Source: Flagellimonas oceanensis
GTDB taxonomy: Bacteria > Bacteroidota > Bacteroidia > Flavobacteriales > Flavobacteriaceae
NCBI RefSeq assembly: GCF_003992595.1
Contig: NZ_RZNA01000048.1
Location: forward strand, 21,537 to 85,536
Direction: 5' to 3'
Length of the DNA stretch: 64,000 nt
Position numbers and translations under genes: made by a program. The notes under the pieces were generated by a model. It saw only the letters and a program-made list of their open reading frames with translations. It made no database searches and was not told the origin of the DNA. Shown piece by piece: positions 7,133 to 16,120 of this stretch; the stretch's first letter is position 1; every line of letters starts with the position of its first letter.

Positions 7133-8782
7133 TTATCTCGCTTTTTTGTGTCGTACCGTTTTCTTGGTTCTTGATTTGGAACCAACTCTGGACATGGCAC
7201 ATCTAAAGCCGATATCATCTGTTGCCATGTATTGTGGCAAATATCTACGTTGTGCAGGATCTAACCAGTAAGCACGGTCTCTCCAAGAACCACCTTTGTA
7301 CACACGAACTTCGTTGTTGATAAGCGAGGTTCTGTAATTGGATTCATCATACTGACGAACCAGTTCGCCTTCGTCGTTGCGTTCTACTTTGTGCTTTGGA
7401 GCATCATACATTCTTTGGTTGTCTTCTTCATCACTGAAACGGCTAAAGAATCTTGATGAACCAGGGTCACCATCTCTGTAACCTCTGTTATCACTCTTGT
7501 CAAAATTGGTTCTTAGGTATGTTTCTTTTTCTGTGACTGGAACCTCTTTGATTTCGCCTGGAAGGTTGATGGCCACGATTTTACCATTGGGTAAGGTGTC
7601 GTAGACAATTTTATCTTCAAGCACTTCTACTTTTCCATCTTCGCCTATGGCTTTTTTCATGAAAACGTTTCCACGGTAGTAATTGAAATCACTGATTTCG
7701 TCATCAACTATGGGACGGTATACATCAGCTACCCACTCGTTTACGTTTCCGGCCATATCATAGAGACCGAAGTCATTGGGTTTGTAGGATTTGACCTCTC
7801 CGGTAATATCGGCACCGTCATCAGACCATCCGGCAATACCGCCGTAATCACCTTTACCTTGTTTAAAGTTGGCCAATTGGTCTCCTCGTCCTACACGTTG
7901 TCCGTTACGAGTGTAATCGCCTTCCCATGGGTATTTTTTTCTACCTCTATAGTTATTGTATTCTCTGGTTCCGACCAATGCTTGCGCTGCATATTCCCAT
8001 TCGGTCTCGGTGGGCAATCTGTAAGCGGGCATAATGACACCGCTACTTCTTTTTGCAAAGGCATTGATGGAATCCTTTTTTTGTTTTCCTTGAAGGGAAT
8101 CGATCTCACCCCCGTAAACGGATTCTGGATTGTTCAAATATGCTTCAGTACTGAAAGTACCGTCAATATCGCCGTTCAGTACTTTGTATTTGGAATCTTC
8201 AGCCAAATACCCTTCTCTTTCCAACATTACTTCATTGACCCTGTCGGTTCTCCATTCGGCATATTGAGTGGCTTGCACCCAATTTACACCTACTACGGGA
8301 TACTCGGCATAAGCAGGGTGTCTTAGGTAGTTGTTGGTCATGGTTTCGTTAAAGCCCAATCGATTTCTCCATACCAAGGTATCCGGTAGGGCACCTGTGT
8401 ATATATTGGTGTAATTGGGGTTGTCCGGAGGATAAACCTCTTTAAGGTAATCCAAGTACTCAAGGTACATGACATTGGTTACCTCGGTCTCATCCATATA
8501 AAAGGACTGTACGTGTTGTTGGGTAGGGGTGTTGTTCCAATCATGCATGATATCATCCTGGACTTTACCCTTGGTAAATGTTCCCCCCTCTACAAATACG
8601 GTTCCCGGAGGAGTTTCCTGCTCCTTGAAATCCGAATTATATTGAAATCCTCCTTCTTTGGCATTGATTTTCCAACCGGTGGCTCTGGAGACATTCTTTG
8701 ATGAGGAAGAGTTTTTACAACTGGAAAAACTTCCCATCACTACGGCGCAAGAAAGTACAACTTTGATTAAGTGTTTTTTCAT
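7133..8782 (-). CDS. gldJ: Gliding motility lipoprotein GldJ
   Basis: GldJ is an outer-membrane-associated lipoprotein needed for flavobacterial gliding and for stability of the type IX secretion/gliding machinery (GldK and others). The 549-residue protein starts MKKHLIKVVLSCAVVMGS and has a lipobox-like SFSSC (Cys22). The body is a formylglycine-generating-enzyme-like (SUMF1) domain as in GldK and GldJ. Typical segments are FYMDETEVTN, YRLPTETEWEYAAQ, GLYDMAGNVNEWVADV, VYKGGSWRDRAYWL and DIGFRCAMS. A basic tail (KSRTKKTVRHKKAR) ends it. It is divergent from porV across a 399-bp spacer; in several flavobacteria porU lies between these two genes, but not here. Confidence 0.95.
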   Translation of the reverse strand: MKKHLIKVVLSCAVVMGSFSSCKNSSSSKNVSRATGWKINAKEGGFQYNSDFKEQETPPGTVFVEGGTFTKGKVQDDIMHDWNNTPTQQHVQSFYMDETEVTNVMYLEYLDYLKEVYPPDNPNYTNIYTGALPDTLVWRNRLGFNETMTNNYLRHPAYAEYPVVGVNWVQATQYAEWRTDRVNEVMLEREGYLAEDSKYKVLNGDIDGTFSTEAYLNNPESVYGGEIDSLQGKQKKDSINAFAKRSSGVIMPAYRLPTETEWEYAAQALVGTREYNNYRGRKKYPWEGDYTRNGQRVGRGDQLANFKQGKGDYGGIAGWSDDGADITGEVKSYKPNDFGLYDMAGNVNEWVADVYRPIVDDEISDFNYYRGNVFMKKAIGEDGKVEVLEDKIVYDTLPNGKIVAINLPGEIKEVPVTEKETYLRTNFDKSDNRGYRDGDPGSSRFFSRFSDEEDNQRMYDAPKHKVERNDEGELVRQYDESNYRTSLINNEVRVYKGGSWRDRAYWLDPAQRRYLPQYMATDDIGFRCAMSRVGSKSRTKKTVRHKKAR

Positions 8783-9181
8783 AATTTGGGCTTGAGTACT
8801 TTAAAACTCAGGGTGTTTTACCCTCAGTATCTTCGACTTGTTTTGATTTTTTTAAATCCTTCAATGGCATTAAAACGGTCTTTTTACCATTATATTTTGT
8901 GCTCATCAAATATTTCTGGCGATGTGGCAATTGGCCCACGCTACACTTCTGTAACGGAGAAGGGATTGAATTAGTATAGAGAGATTGGTTTTTAACGGTT
9001 TGGACAAATACCTTTTCAGCTCGACATTACCTTATTGACCAACCAATAATGGTGTTTTTGACGATTAACATGCAAAAATATGCATTGGGATATAAGATTT
9101 TTGTCAAAACACCGTTTAGTCTGTATTGCTTCCAAGACGATTTTTCGAAGCTTGAACTACGCTAAATGCTAAAATTTTAGA
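8783..9181. other. Divergent gldJ/porV intergenic region
   Basis: No gene or porU remnant can be read in any frame. The 399 bp must hold both promoters, though I find no clear TAnnTTTG box for either. The main structure is the inverted repeat pair at 9051-9062 and 9103-9113, close to porV, with a nested atgca/tgcat hairpin near 9070-9085. Confidence 0.5.
9051..9113. promoter_or_regulatory. Inverted repeat upstream of porV
   Basis: ggtgtttttgac (9051-9062) and gtcaaaacacc (9103-9113) are reverse complements apart from one extra T, separated by 40 bases. They lie 68 bp before the porV start. They could bind a regulator or form a long hairpin; no function is known to me. Confidence 0.35.
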
Positions 9182-10330
9182 ATGAAAAAGTTATTGACAG
9201 TGGTCGTTTTCTTGATTGTGGCACCACAACTGGTAGCCCAGCAGGAAAGAGCCATCACAACAGCCGTTCCCTTTTTGAATATAGCAGCGGATGCAAGAGC
9301 TTCTGGTATGGGGGACTTGGGTGTTGCAACTTCTTTTGATGCATACTCCCAACAATGGAACCCAGCTAAATATGCGTTTGCCACCCAAAAAATGGGAATA
9401 GGGGTAAGCTACACTCCATATTTGGAAAGCATTGTGAACGATGTGTCCTTGTTGAATGCCAATTTTTACAATAAGCTGAACGATAGAAGTGCCTTTGCCT
9501 TCAGTATTCGTTATTTTGGTTTGGGAGAGATTGAGTTCAGAAGGGATTTCACGGAAATTGATCCCCGAATTGTAAAACCCAATGAATTCTCCTTGGATGG
9601 TTCTTACTCTTTAAAATTGAGCCAAACATTTTCGATGGCCGTTGGTGGTAGGTTCATCAGTTCGAATCTAAGATTTCAAGATGGAGCCCAAGATTCACAA
9701 GCGGCCAATGCCTTTGCAGTGGATATCGCTGGATTTTATAGATCTCCGGAAATCGCTTATAGCAATTTTGATGGTCGCTGGAGGGCAGGCTTCAACATTT
9801 CAAACTTGGGAGGCTCCATACAATATGACGAAGGGGGGCAAGAAAACTTTTTACCGACCAATTTAAAGTTCGGTGGAGGGTTTGATTTTATTTTTGATCA
9901 AGACAACGTTTTGGCAGTAACTACCGAGTTCAATAAATTATTGGTGCCCACCCCTAGGGATTTCAATGGGGATGGACAAATCACTACGGAGGATAATGAT
10001 GAGTATCAGAACATTGGTTTTTTTCAAGGAGTTTTTGAATCCTTTGGAGATGCACCGGATGGATTCAGTGAAGAACTGAAAGAAGTCACTTGGGCCCTTG
10101 GTGCCGAATATAAGTTTAGGGAAGCTTTCATGCTGCGCAGTGGCTATTTTAATGAAAGTGAGGAAAAAGGTTCCAGAAAATTCTTTACACTGGGAGCTGG
10201 TTTCAAATTCAACTCAACGCAGATTGATCTTTCCTATCTGTTCTCGACCTCTCAGGTTAGAAACCCATTGGAAAACACCTTGCGGTTCTCACTTACCTTT
10301 AATTTAGGGGAAGAATTCTACAATGATTAA
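9182..10330 (+). CDS. porV: Type IX secretion system outer membrane protein PorV (LptO)
   Basis: PorV is a FadL-like beta-barrel that binds the sorting domains of T9SS cargo and shuttles them from the SprA translocon to the PorU/PorZ attachment complex. The 382-residue protein has a signal peptide (MKKLLTVVVFLIVAPQLVAQ) and the conserved start of mature PorV (FLNIAADARASGMGDLGVAT). Next come SQQWNPAKYAF and repeated amphipathic strands, with a final strand ending LRFSLTFNLGEEF. Several cargo-type proteins with T9SS tails occur in this same window, in keeping with a working system. A terminator follows at 10356-10386. Confidence 0.95.
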   Translation: MKKLLTVVVFLIVAPQLVAQQERAITTAVPFLNIAADARASGMGDLGVATSFDAYSQQWNPAKYAFATQKMGIGVSYTPYLESIVNDVSLLNANFYNKLNDRSAFAFSIRYFGLGEIEFRRDFTEIDPRIVKPNEFSLDGSYSLKLSQTFSMAVGGRFISSNLRFQDGAQDSQAANAFAVDIAGFYRSPEIAYSNFDGRWRAGFNISNLGGSIQYDEGGQENFLPTNLKFGGGFDFIFDQDNVLAVTTEFNKLLVPTPRDFNGDGQITTEDNDEYQNIGFFQGVFESFGDAPDGFSEELKEVTWALGAEYKFREAFMLRSGYFNESEEKGSRKFFTLGAGFKFNSTQIDLSYLFSTSQVRNPLENTLRFSLTFNLGEEFYND

Positions 10331-10355
10331 GAAGAAGACATTAAATATATAAATG

Positions 10356-10386
10356 AAAAACCTGTCCCTTGTGGCAGGTTTTTTTA
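10356..10386 (+). terminator. Terminator of porV
   Basis: Stem aaaaacctg/caggttttt with a loop of about ten bases and a run of seven T, 26 bp after the porV stop. Confidence 0.8.
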
Positions 10387-10409
10387 TTTTTGAGATACAC
10401 CTGATTTAG

Positions 10410-10901
10410 ATGGAAAAAAAGAAAATAGGTTTTGAATTACTCATTTTTCAAGATGAAAAGGAGTTGTCACAAAACGAGCAAAAATTGTTACGGGATGCAG
10501 CAGTTGCTAGGGAGAATGCCTATGCTCCCTATTCCAAATTCAGGGTCGGAGCCGCCGTATTGTTGGAGAATGGCGAAGTGGTCATAGGGAACAATCAGGA
10601 AAATGCATCCTATCCATCTGGACTTTGTGCAGAGCGCGTGGCTATTTTTCATGCTGGTGCAAAATATCCGGGAGTGGCCGTAAAGGCCATTGCCATATGT
10701 GCTTCTTCATCTAATCATGAAGTGGAGGTGCCCGCAGCGCCATGTGGCAATTGTCGGCAATCCATTATGGAGTACGAACAAAAACAAAACACACCAATTA
10801 CATTGCTGATGCAGTCGGAAAAAGGGCCAATTTATAAATGTCGTTCCATGGCCGATATTTTACCATTGGCATTCAATAGCTCATTTTTGGGCGATTCTTA
10901 A
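10410..10901 (+). CDS. cdd: Cytidine deaminase
   Basis: Cytidine deaminase converts cytidine or deoxycytidine to uridine in pyrimidine salvage. The 163-residue protein carries the zinc and proton-shuttle motif CAE (in SGLCAERVAIF) and the PCGNC motif that completes the zinc site. AYAPYSKFRVGAAVLLE is the usual start of the core fold. It has an N-terminal extension of about 25 residues before that core. It lies between porV and pdhA in the same direction, an order I recall from other flavobacteria. The porV terminator ends just 24 bp before the start. Confidence 0.93.
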   Translation: MEKKKIGFELLIFQDEKELSQNEQKLLRDAAVARENAYAPYSKFRVGAAVLLENGEVVIGNNQENASYPSGLCAERVAIFHAGAKYPGVAVKAIAICASSSNHEVEVPAAPCGNCRQSIMEYEQKQNTPITLLMQSEKGPIYKCRSMADILPLAFNSSFLGDS

Positions 10902-10932
10902 TTCAATTCTTTTTCCAAAACAGATATATATG

Positions 10933-10940
10933 TATTTTTG
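10933..10940 (+). promoter_or_regulatory. Candidate -7 box upstream of pdhA
   Basis: TATTTTTG matches the Bacteroidetes -7 consensus TAnnTTTG and lies 41 bp before the pdhA ATG. No clear -33 TTG is seen at the expected distance, so the call is tentative. Confidence 0.4.
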
Positions 10941-10981
10941 CTTTTCCCTACACAGGGGAAATTCATTTAATACAACCGTAG

Positions 10982-11980
10982 ATGAAAAAAATTACCAAAG
11001 AAGTTTACCTTAAATGGTACGAGGACATGTTTTTCTGGAGAAAGTTCGAGGATAAACTAGCCGCCGTATATATTCAACAAAAAGTTAGAGGTTTCTTGCA
11101 CCTGTACAATGGTCAAGAAGCAGTTTTGGCAGGTGCATTGCACGCCATGGATTTGGATAAGGATCGTATGATCACTGCTTATCGTAACCATGTTCAGCCA
11201 ATCGGAATGGGTGTGGACCCGCGAAAGGTAATGGCGGAACTCTATGGAAAAGTTACGGGTACCTCCAAGGGTATGGGAGGTTCCATGCACATTTTCTCCA
11301 AAGAGCACCGTTTTTATGGAGGACACGGAATTGTAGGTGGACAAATTCCTTTGGGTGCTGGATTGGCATTTGCAGATAAATATTTCAAAAGGGATTCGGT
11401 AACGCTTTGTTACATGGGTGATGGTGCTGTCAGGCAAGGTTCACTACATGAGGCCTTCAACTTGGCTATGCTTTGGCAACTGCCAGTGGTTTTCATATGT
11501 GAGAACAATGGTTATGCCATGGGTACATCCGTGGCCCGTACATCGCACTCCACGGATATCTGGAAATTGGGTCTTGGTTACGAAATGCCATGTAGCCCAG
11601 TAGATGCAATGGATCCTGCAAATGTGGCGAAGGAAATGGATAAGGCCATTGAACGGGCACGTACAGGAGGAGGTCCAACCTTCTTGGAGATGAAAACGTA
11701 CAGATATCGTGGTCACTCCATGTCCGATGCGCAGCATTACAGAACAAAAGAAGAAGTAGAAGAGTATAAAAAGATAGATCCGATTACTCAGGTCAAAGAT
11801 GTGATTCTAGAGAAAGGATATGCATCCGAAGACGACCTTAAGAAAATCGATAAAAAGGTAAAGGATCTGGTAAAAGAGTGTGAGAAATTCGCTGAGGAAT
11901 CAGATTTCCCGCCAAAAGAACAGTTGTACGATACCGTGTACGAACAAGAGGACTATCCATTTTTACAACATAAATTATAA
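10982..11980 (+). CDS. pdhA: Pyruvate dehydrogenase E1 component, alpha subunit
   Basis: E1-alpha with E1-beta decarboxylates pyruvate on thiamine diphosphate and passes the acetyl group to E2 lipoyl arms. The 332-residue length is right for the alpha subunit of a heterotetrameric E1. Visible motifs are the phosphate-binding loop region (YRNHVQPIGMG, GKVTGTSKGMGGSMH), the thiamine motif GDGAVRQG through FICENNGYAMGTSV, and RYRGHSMSD. The E2 gene starts four bases after its stop codon, so the two are co-transcribed. The E1-beta gene is not here and must be elsewhere. Confidence 0.95.
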   Translation: MKKITKEVYLKWYEDMFFWRKFEDKLAAVYIQQKVRGFLHLYNGQEAVLAGALHAMDLDKDRMITAYRNHVQPIGMGVDPRKVMAELYGKVTGTSKGMGGSMHIFSKEHRFYGGHGIVGGQIPLGAGLAFADKYFKRDSVTLCYMGDGAVRQGSLHEAFNLAMLWQLPVVFICENNGYAMGTSVARTSHSTDIWKLGLGYEMPCSPVDAMDPANVAKEMDKAIERARTGGGPTFLEMKTYRYRGHSMSDAQHYRTKEEVEEYKKIDPITQVKDVILEKGYASEDDLKKIDKKVKDLVKECEKFAEESDFPPKEQLYDTVYEQEDYPFLQHKL

Positions 11981-11984
11981 TTAG

Positions 11985-13625
11985 ATGGCAGAAGTAATCA
12001 ACATGCCTAGATTGAGCGATACCATGGAAGAAGGAACCGTGGCGAAATGGCTCAAGAACGTAGGGGACAAAGTCGAAGAAGGAGATATTTTGGCTGAAAT
12101 CGAAACGGACAAAGCCACCATGGAATTTGAATCTTTTCATGAAGGGACTTTGCTCCACATCGGAATAGAGGAAGGTGATGGTGCCCCGGTTGATTCACTT
12201 TTGGCCATAATCGGTGAAGAAGGAGAGGATATTTCTGGATTGTTGAATGGTGGGGGCGAGAGTTCTTCCGATTCTGCGAAAGAAGAAGATGCTTCTGAAC
12301 CTGACGCCGAGGAAAGCTCAGCTTCAGAAGATGAGCCTGCTGAAATTCCCGAAGGTGTGGAAGTCATATCCATGCCCCGATTGAGTGACACCATGGAAGA
12401 AGGAACCGTTGCCAGCTGGTTAAAGAGTGTCGGTGATGAAGTAGAGGAAGGCGATATTTTGGCCGAAATCGAAACGGACAAGGCTACCATGGAGTTTGAA
12501 TCATTCTATTCCGGGACTTTGTTGCATATCGGTATTCAAGAAGGCGAAGGTGCCCCGGTTGATTCACTTTTGGCCATTATCGGTCCAGAAGGAACCGATG
12601 TGGATGCTGTGTTGAAAGCACAAGCTGGAGGTGGTTCTTCCAAAAAAGCATCCAAAAAAGAAGCTTCTAAAGAGGCTGCTCCTAAAGCATCTGAAGAATC
12701 ATCCAAAGAAGAATCTGCACCCGCGACACAAGATGGACAACGTATTTTTGCTTCGCCATTGGCCAAAAAGATTGCTGAGGAAAAAGGCATCAACTTGGCC
12801 GATGTAAAAGGAACAGGAGATAACGGTAGAATCGTTAAAAAAGACATCGAGAACTTTACGCCAGCTGAAAAAGCTGCAGCGCCATCAACAGAAAAAGCCG
12901 AAGCCGCTCCAGCAGTAGCACCGGTTGCACTTCCAGTTGGTGAGGAAAGCGTGGAAGAGGTAAAAAACTCAACCATGCGTAAAGTAATTGCCAAGCGTTT
13001 GGGCGAGTCCAAATTCACAGCACCTCATTATTATTTGACCATTGAGGTGGATATGGACAATGCCAAAGCATCTCGAGCGCAGATCAACAACTTGCCGGAT
13101 ACAAAAGTGTCTTTCAACGATATGGTGTTGAAAGCCTGTGCCATGGCGCTTAAAAAGCACCCGCAGGTCAATACCACTTGGAACGGGGATTCCATGTTGT
13201 ACAAACATCATGTACACATGGGAGTGGCCGTAGCTGTTGATGAAGGTCTTGTGGTTCCTGTAGTTAAATTTGCCGATCAGTTGAGTTTGACACAATTGGG
13301 AAGCGCAGTGAAAGATTTGGCAGGAAGGGCAAGAAACAAGAAAATCAAGCCAGATGAAATGGAAGGAAGTACCTTTACCGTATCCAACTTGGGTATGTTC
13401 GGTATTCAAGAATTTACTTCCATTATCAACCAACCCAATTCCGCAATTTTGTCGGTAGGTGCCATTGTTGAGAAACCGGTGGTGAAAAATGGTGAGATTG
13501 TGCCAGGAAGTACGATGAAAGTTACCTTGGCCTGTGATCACAGAACGGTAGATGGTGCCACAGGTGCCCAGTTCCTTCAAACCTTGAGGGCTTATTTGGA
13601 AAACCCGGTTACCATGTTGGCGTAG
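11985..13625 (+). CDS. pdhC: Pyruvate dehydrogenase E2, dihydrolipoamide acetyltransferase (two lipoyl domains)
   Basis: E2 is the core of the pyruvate dehydrogenase complex and transfers acetyl groups to CoA. Domain order in the 546 residues is lipoyl domain 1 (about 3-77), acidic Ser/Glu linker, lipoyl domain 2 (about 125-200), Lys/Ala/Ser linker, E3/E1-binding domain (FASPLAKKIAEEKG, about 250-285), Ala/Pro linker and catalytic domain (about 320-546). Both lipoyl domains carry the lipoylated lysine in ETDKATMEFES. The catalytic His-Asp motif DHRTVDG is near residue 518. The DNA of the two lipoyl domains is closely similar, suggesting a rather recent duplication or gene conversion. A terminator follows at 13659. 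Confidence 0.95.
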   Translation: MAEVINMPRLSDTMEEGTVAKWLKNVGDKVEEGDILAEIETDKATMEFESFHEGTLLHIGIEEGDGAPVDSLLAIIGEEGEDISGLLNGGGESSSDSAKEEDASEPDAEESSASEDEPAEIPEGVEVISMPRLSDTMEEGTVASWLKSVGDEVEEGDILAEIETDKATMEFESFYSGTLLHIGIQEGEGAPVDSLLAIIGPEGTDVDAVLKAQAGGGSSKKASKKEASKEAAPKASEESSKEESAPATQDGQRIFASPLAKKIAEEKGINLADVKGTGDNGRIVKKDIENFTPAEKAAAPSTEKAEAAPAVAPVALPVGEESVEEVKNSTMRKVIAKRLGESKFTAPHYYLTIEVDMDNAKASRAQINNLPDTKVSFNDMVLKACAMALKKHPQVNTTWNGDSMLYKHHVHMGVAVAVDEGLVVPVVKFADQLSLTQLGSAVKDLAGRARNKKIKPDEMEGSTFTVSNLGMFGIQEFTSIINQPNSAILSVGAIVEKPVVKNGEIVPGSTMKVTLACDHRTVDGATGAQFLQTLRAYLENPVTMLA

Positions 13626-13658
13626 ATTGTTAATGATTATTATTAAGAATACATAAAT

Positions 13659-13692
13659 TAAAAAGCATCCTTTTTCGGGATGCTTTTTTTTA
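13659..13692 (+). terminator. Terminator of the pdhA-pdhC operon
   Basis: Stem aaaaagcatcc/ggatgcttttt with a short loop and eight T, about 35 bp after the E2 stop codon. Confidence 0.85.
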
Positions 13693-13720
13693 TCTTTAAA
13701 AAATTCAAAAAACAACACGA

Positions 13721-14707
13721 ATGAAATTACTGTCTTATTTACTGCTTACGCTTTTTGCAATGAATTGTGGGGCTACCCAGGTAGGCCAAACTGCAGCCGT
13801 TGAAACCACGGAGTCCCCGAAGAGCACTAAATCGAACAACACGTTCACGGAAGCCGAACGAATTGGGGAAATAATGAATTATTTAGCGTCCAACGATATG
13901 AAAGGACGAGAAGCAGGAAGCGAAGGCATTGAGATGGCAGCAACCTATATAGAAAACTATTTCAAATCGTACGGGGTACAACCCTATTTTGAATCCTATC
14001 GAGACACCTTGTCAAATTTTAAAAAACCTGCCTACAATATAGTTGGTGTGGTTGAGGGCAATGACCCAGAATTGAAGGATGAATTTATTCTGATAGGAGC
14101 ACATTACGATCATATTGGCACCATAAAACCCGAAAACGGTGATGCCATAGCGAATGGAGCCAACGATAATGCTTCGGGTACTACGTCTGTTTTAGAAATG
14201 GCCCGTTATTTCGGGACCCAAAAAACCAATAAGCGCAGCTTGATTTTTGCCTTGTTCAGTGCAGAGGAAAAAGGACTGTTGGGCTCCAAGCATTTGGCAA
14301 AGAAGTTAAAGGAGTGGGATCTGAACCTTTATACCATGCTCAATTTTGAAATGACAGGTGTTCCTTTACAAGACAAGGATTACATCATGTACATTACTGG
14401 GTACGATATGTCGAATCTGGCAGAGGTCAGTAATGGGTATGCTAAGGAGAACTTGGTTGGTTTTTTGCCCACTGCCAAGGAATTCAACTTGTATCAACGT
14501 TCGGACAACTACCCATTTCATGAAGAGTTTGGTGTGCCATCCCACACATTTTGCACGTTTGATTTTACCAATTTCAATCACTATCATAAGGTAGGGGATG
14601 AAAACAGCTTGATGGATTTTGAGCACATGGCTACTTTGGTGAACAAAACTATTCCAGTGATTGAGAATATTACCAATGCTCCTGCCCAAGAAATCAAGTT
14701 AAACTAA
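13721..14707 (+). CDS. M28 family zinc peptidase, exported (probable lipoprotein)
   Basis: The 328-residue protein has M28 aminopeptidase motifs: HYDHIG (zinc His), ANDNASGTTS (bridging Asp), AEEKGLLGS (catalytic Glu and ligand), the Asp in the SDNYPF segment and a late His in TFDFTNFNHYHKVGD. The N-terminus MKLLSYLLLTLFAMNCGA is a signal sequence, with Cys16 in a lipobox-like setting, so it probably works in the periplasm or on the outer membrane. Family members remove N-terminal residues from peptides. The gene stands alone between the E2 terminator and a short hairpin repeat at 14719. Confidence 0.88.
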   Translation: MKLLSYLLLTLFAMNCGATQVGQTAAVETTESPKSTKSNNTFTEAERIGEIMNYLASNDMKGREAGSEGIEMAATYIENYFKSYGVQPYFESYRDTLSNFKKPAYNIVGVVEGNDPELKDEFILIGAHYDHIGTIKPENGDAIANGANDNASGTTSVLEMARYFGTQKTNKRSLIFALFSAEEKGLLGSKHLAKKLKEWDLNLYTMLNFEMTGVPLQDKDYIMYITGYDMSNLAEVSNGYAKENLVGFLPTAKEFNLYQRSDNYPFHEEFGVPSHTFCTFDFTNFNHYHKVGDENSLMDFEHMATLVNKTIPVIENITNAPAQEIKLN

Positions 14708-14718
14708 GTTTAAAAAGG

Positions 14719-14779
14719 TCACATCGAGCGTAGTCGAGATGTACATGTTTTTATAGATTCTCGATTTCTCGGGAATGAA
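14719..14779 (+). repeat. REP-like hairpin repeat, copy 1
   Basis: The element reads gtcacatcgagcg-tagtcgagatgt, a linker, then gattctcg...ctcgggaatgaa. Layout and outer bases match copy 2 at 16121-16197, although the second hairpin has diverged. It sits between the M28 peptidase and the SDR gene and may act as a transcript end or be a remnant of a small mobile repeat. Confidence 0.55.
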
Positions 14780-14793
14780 AAATCAATTCAATT

Positions 14794-15471
14794 ATGGCAA
14801 ACATTATCATAACAGGCACAAGTAGGGGAATAGGTTTTGAACTGGTAAAACTTTTTGCGAGGGAAGGGCATCAAGTTTTGGCTCTGTCTCGTAATGATGA
14901 ACCCGTAAAAGCACTGAACTTGCCTAATGTCCATTCTTTTTCTTTTGACTTGGGAAACCCAGCCGACTTTAAAAAATTGAATGATTTTTTGGAGCAATGG
15001 CATGTGGTGGATGTGCTCATCAATAACGCAGGGCGATTGCTGAACAAACCATTTTCGGAAACCACAACAGAAGAATTTGAAAGTGTTTACAAAGTAAATG
15101 TGTTCGGTGTGGCCGAAATGACAAAGACCGTATTGCCTATGATGGGTCAGGAAGGGCATGTGCTAACGGTAAGTTCCATGGGCGGAGTTCAAGGCAGTAT
15201 GAAGTTTCCCGGACTTTCCGCATACAGTTCAAGCAAAGGTGCTGTGATCACCTTGACAGAGTTGTTGGCAGAGGAGTACAAAGAAACAGGGCCAAGTTTC
15301 AACGTGTTGGCCTTAGGTGCCGTACAAACAGAAATGTTGGAAGAAGCGTTTCCTGGATATAAGGCTCCTGTCACAGCCTTGGAGATGGCGACCTATATCA
15401 AAGAGTTTGCATTGACAGGTCAAAAACTGTACAATGGAAAATTGTTGCAGGTAAGCAATAGTACGCCTTAA
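14794..15471 (+). CDS. SDR family NAD(P)-dependent oxidoreductase
   Basis: A classical short-chain dehydrogenase of 225 residues. It has the glycine-rich nucleotide motif GTSRGIG (residues 8-14), the NNAG motif, catalytic Ser in VSSMGG and the YSSSK catalytic Tyr-Lys pair. The substrate cannot be told from sequence. Family members reduce or oxidise alcohols, ketones and sugars. At 225 residues it is on the short side. It has no signal peptide and is flanked by the hairpin repeat and a SprT-like gene on the same strand. Confidence 0.88.
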   Translation: MANIIITGTSRGIGFELVKLFAREGHQVLALSRNDEPVKALNLPNVHSFSFDLGNPADFKKLNDFLEQWHVVDVLINNAGRLLNKPFSETTTEEFESVYKVNVFGVAEMTKTVLPMMGQEGHVLTVSSMGGVQGSMKFPGLSAYSSSKGAVITLTELLAEEYKETGPSFNVLALGAVQTEMLEEAFPGYKAPVTALEMATYIKEFALTGQKLYNGKLLQVSNSTP

Positions 15472-15517
15472 GCTTTATCATTAAATATTCTCTGGATAAA
15501 CTTGTAACTTTATCCCA

Positions 15518-16117
15518 GTGAACGATACCCTTCAAAAATACCTTCCCGAGCTTGCTGTAGCGCCATGTTTTGAACTCATCAAAACCCATGGGGTGAATTT
15601 AAAGATTGTGAATCATAGGGTAACCCGGCATGGGGATTACCGAAGATTGCCCAATGGGCTCCATATGATTACTATAAATGCTTCACTTAATAAATACCGA
15701 TTCCTGATTACACTCGTCCACGAAATCGCGCATTTGGTGGCCTTTGAAACGTATGGTCGTCGAATAAAACCACACGGTGTGGAATGGAAGCGTACCTTTC
15801 AGCACTTAATGGTTCCCTTTATTAGGCCCGAGGTGTTCCCGGGACAACTCTTGCCCATCATTGCGAATCATTTTAAAAACCCAAAAGCAAGCAGTAGCAC
15901 CGATGCAAGATTATCCATTGCGCTTAAAGCTTTTGATGAGGAAGAACGACAGCACAGTTATGTATACGAATTGCCAACGGGCAGTGTTTTTAGACTTTAC
16001 AATGGCAAGTTGTTCAAAAAAGGAAATAAAAAAGTAAAACGGTACGAATGTGTGGAGTTATCAACTGGCAGATTATATTTGTTCCAGCCCAACGCAGAGG
16101 TTGAGTTGGTTAAATAG
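15518..16117 (+). CDS. SprT-like zinc metalloprotease-fold protein
   Basis: The 199-residue protein has the SprT core: an HExxH motif (LVHEIAHLVAF, about residue 68) and a third His downstream in KPHGVEWKRTF. It lacks an obvious four-cysteine zinc ribbon at the C-terminus; instead there is a beta-rich tail (GSVFRLYNGKLFKKGNKK, then YECVELSTGRLYLF). SprT/Spartan relatives in eukaryotes cleave DNA-protein crosslinks; the bacterial role is unclear. The start is GTG at 15518; no in-frame ATG lies near it. It is preceded by the SDR gene by 46 bp and followed within 4 bp by the second copy of the hairpin repeat. Confidence 0.85.
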   Translation: MNDTLQKYLPELAVAPCFELIKTHGVNLKIVNHRVTRHGDYRRLPNGLHMITINASLNKYRFLITLVHEIAHLVAFETYGRRIKPHGVEWKRTFQHLMVPFIRPEVFPGQLLPIIANHFKNPKASSSTDARLSIALKAFDEEERQHSYVYELPTGSVFRLYNGKLFKKGNKKVKRYECVELSTGRLYLFQPNAEVELVK

Positions 16118-16120
16118 CGT

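Noticed and set aside
8771..8974. Small gene or porU remnant between gldJ and porV
   Set aside because: The 67-codon frame begins inside gldJ on the other strand and has no motif of any family.
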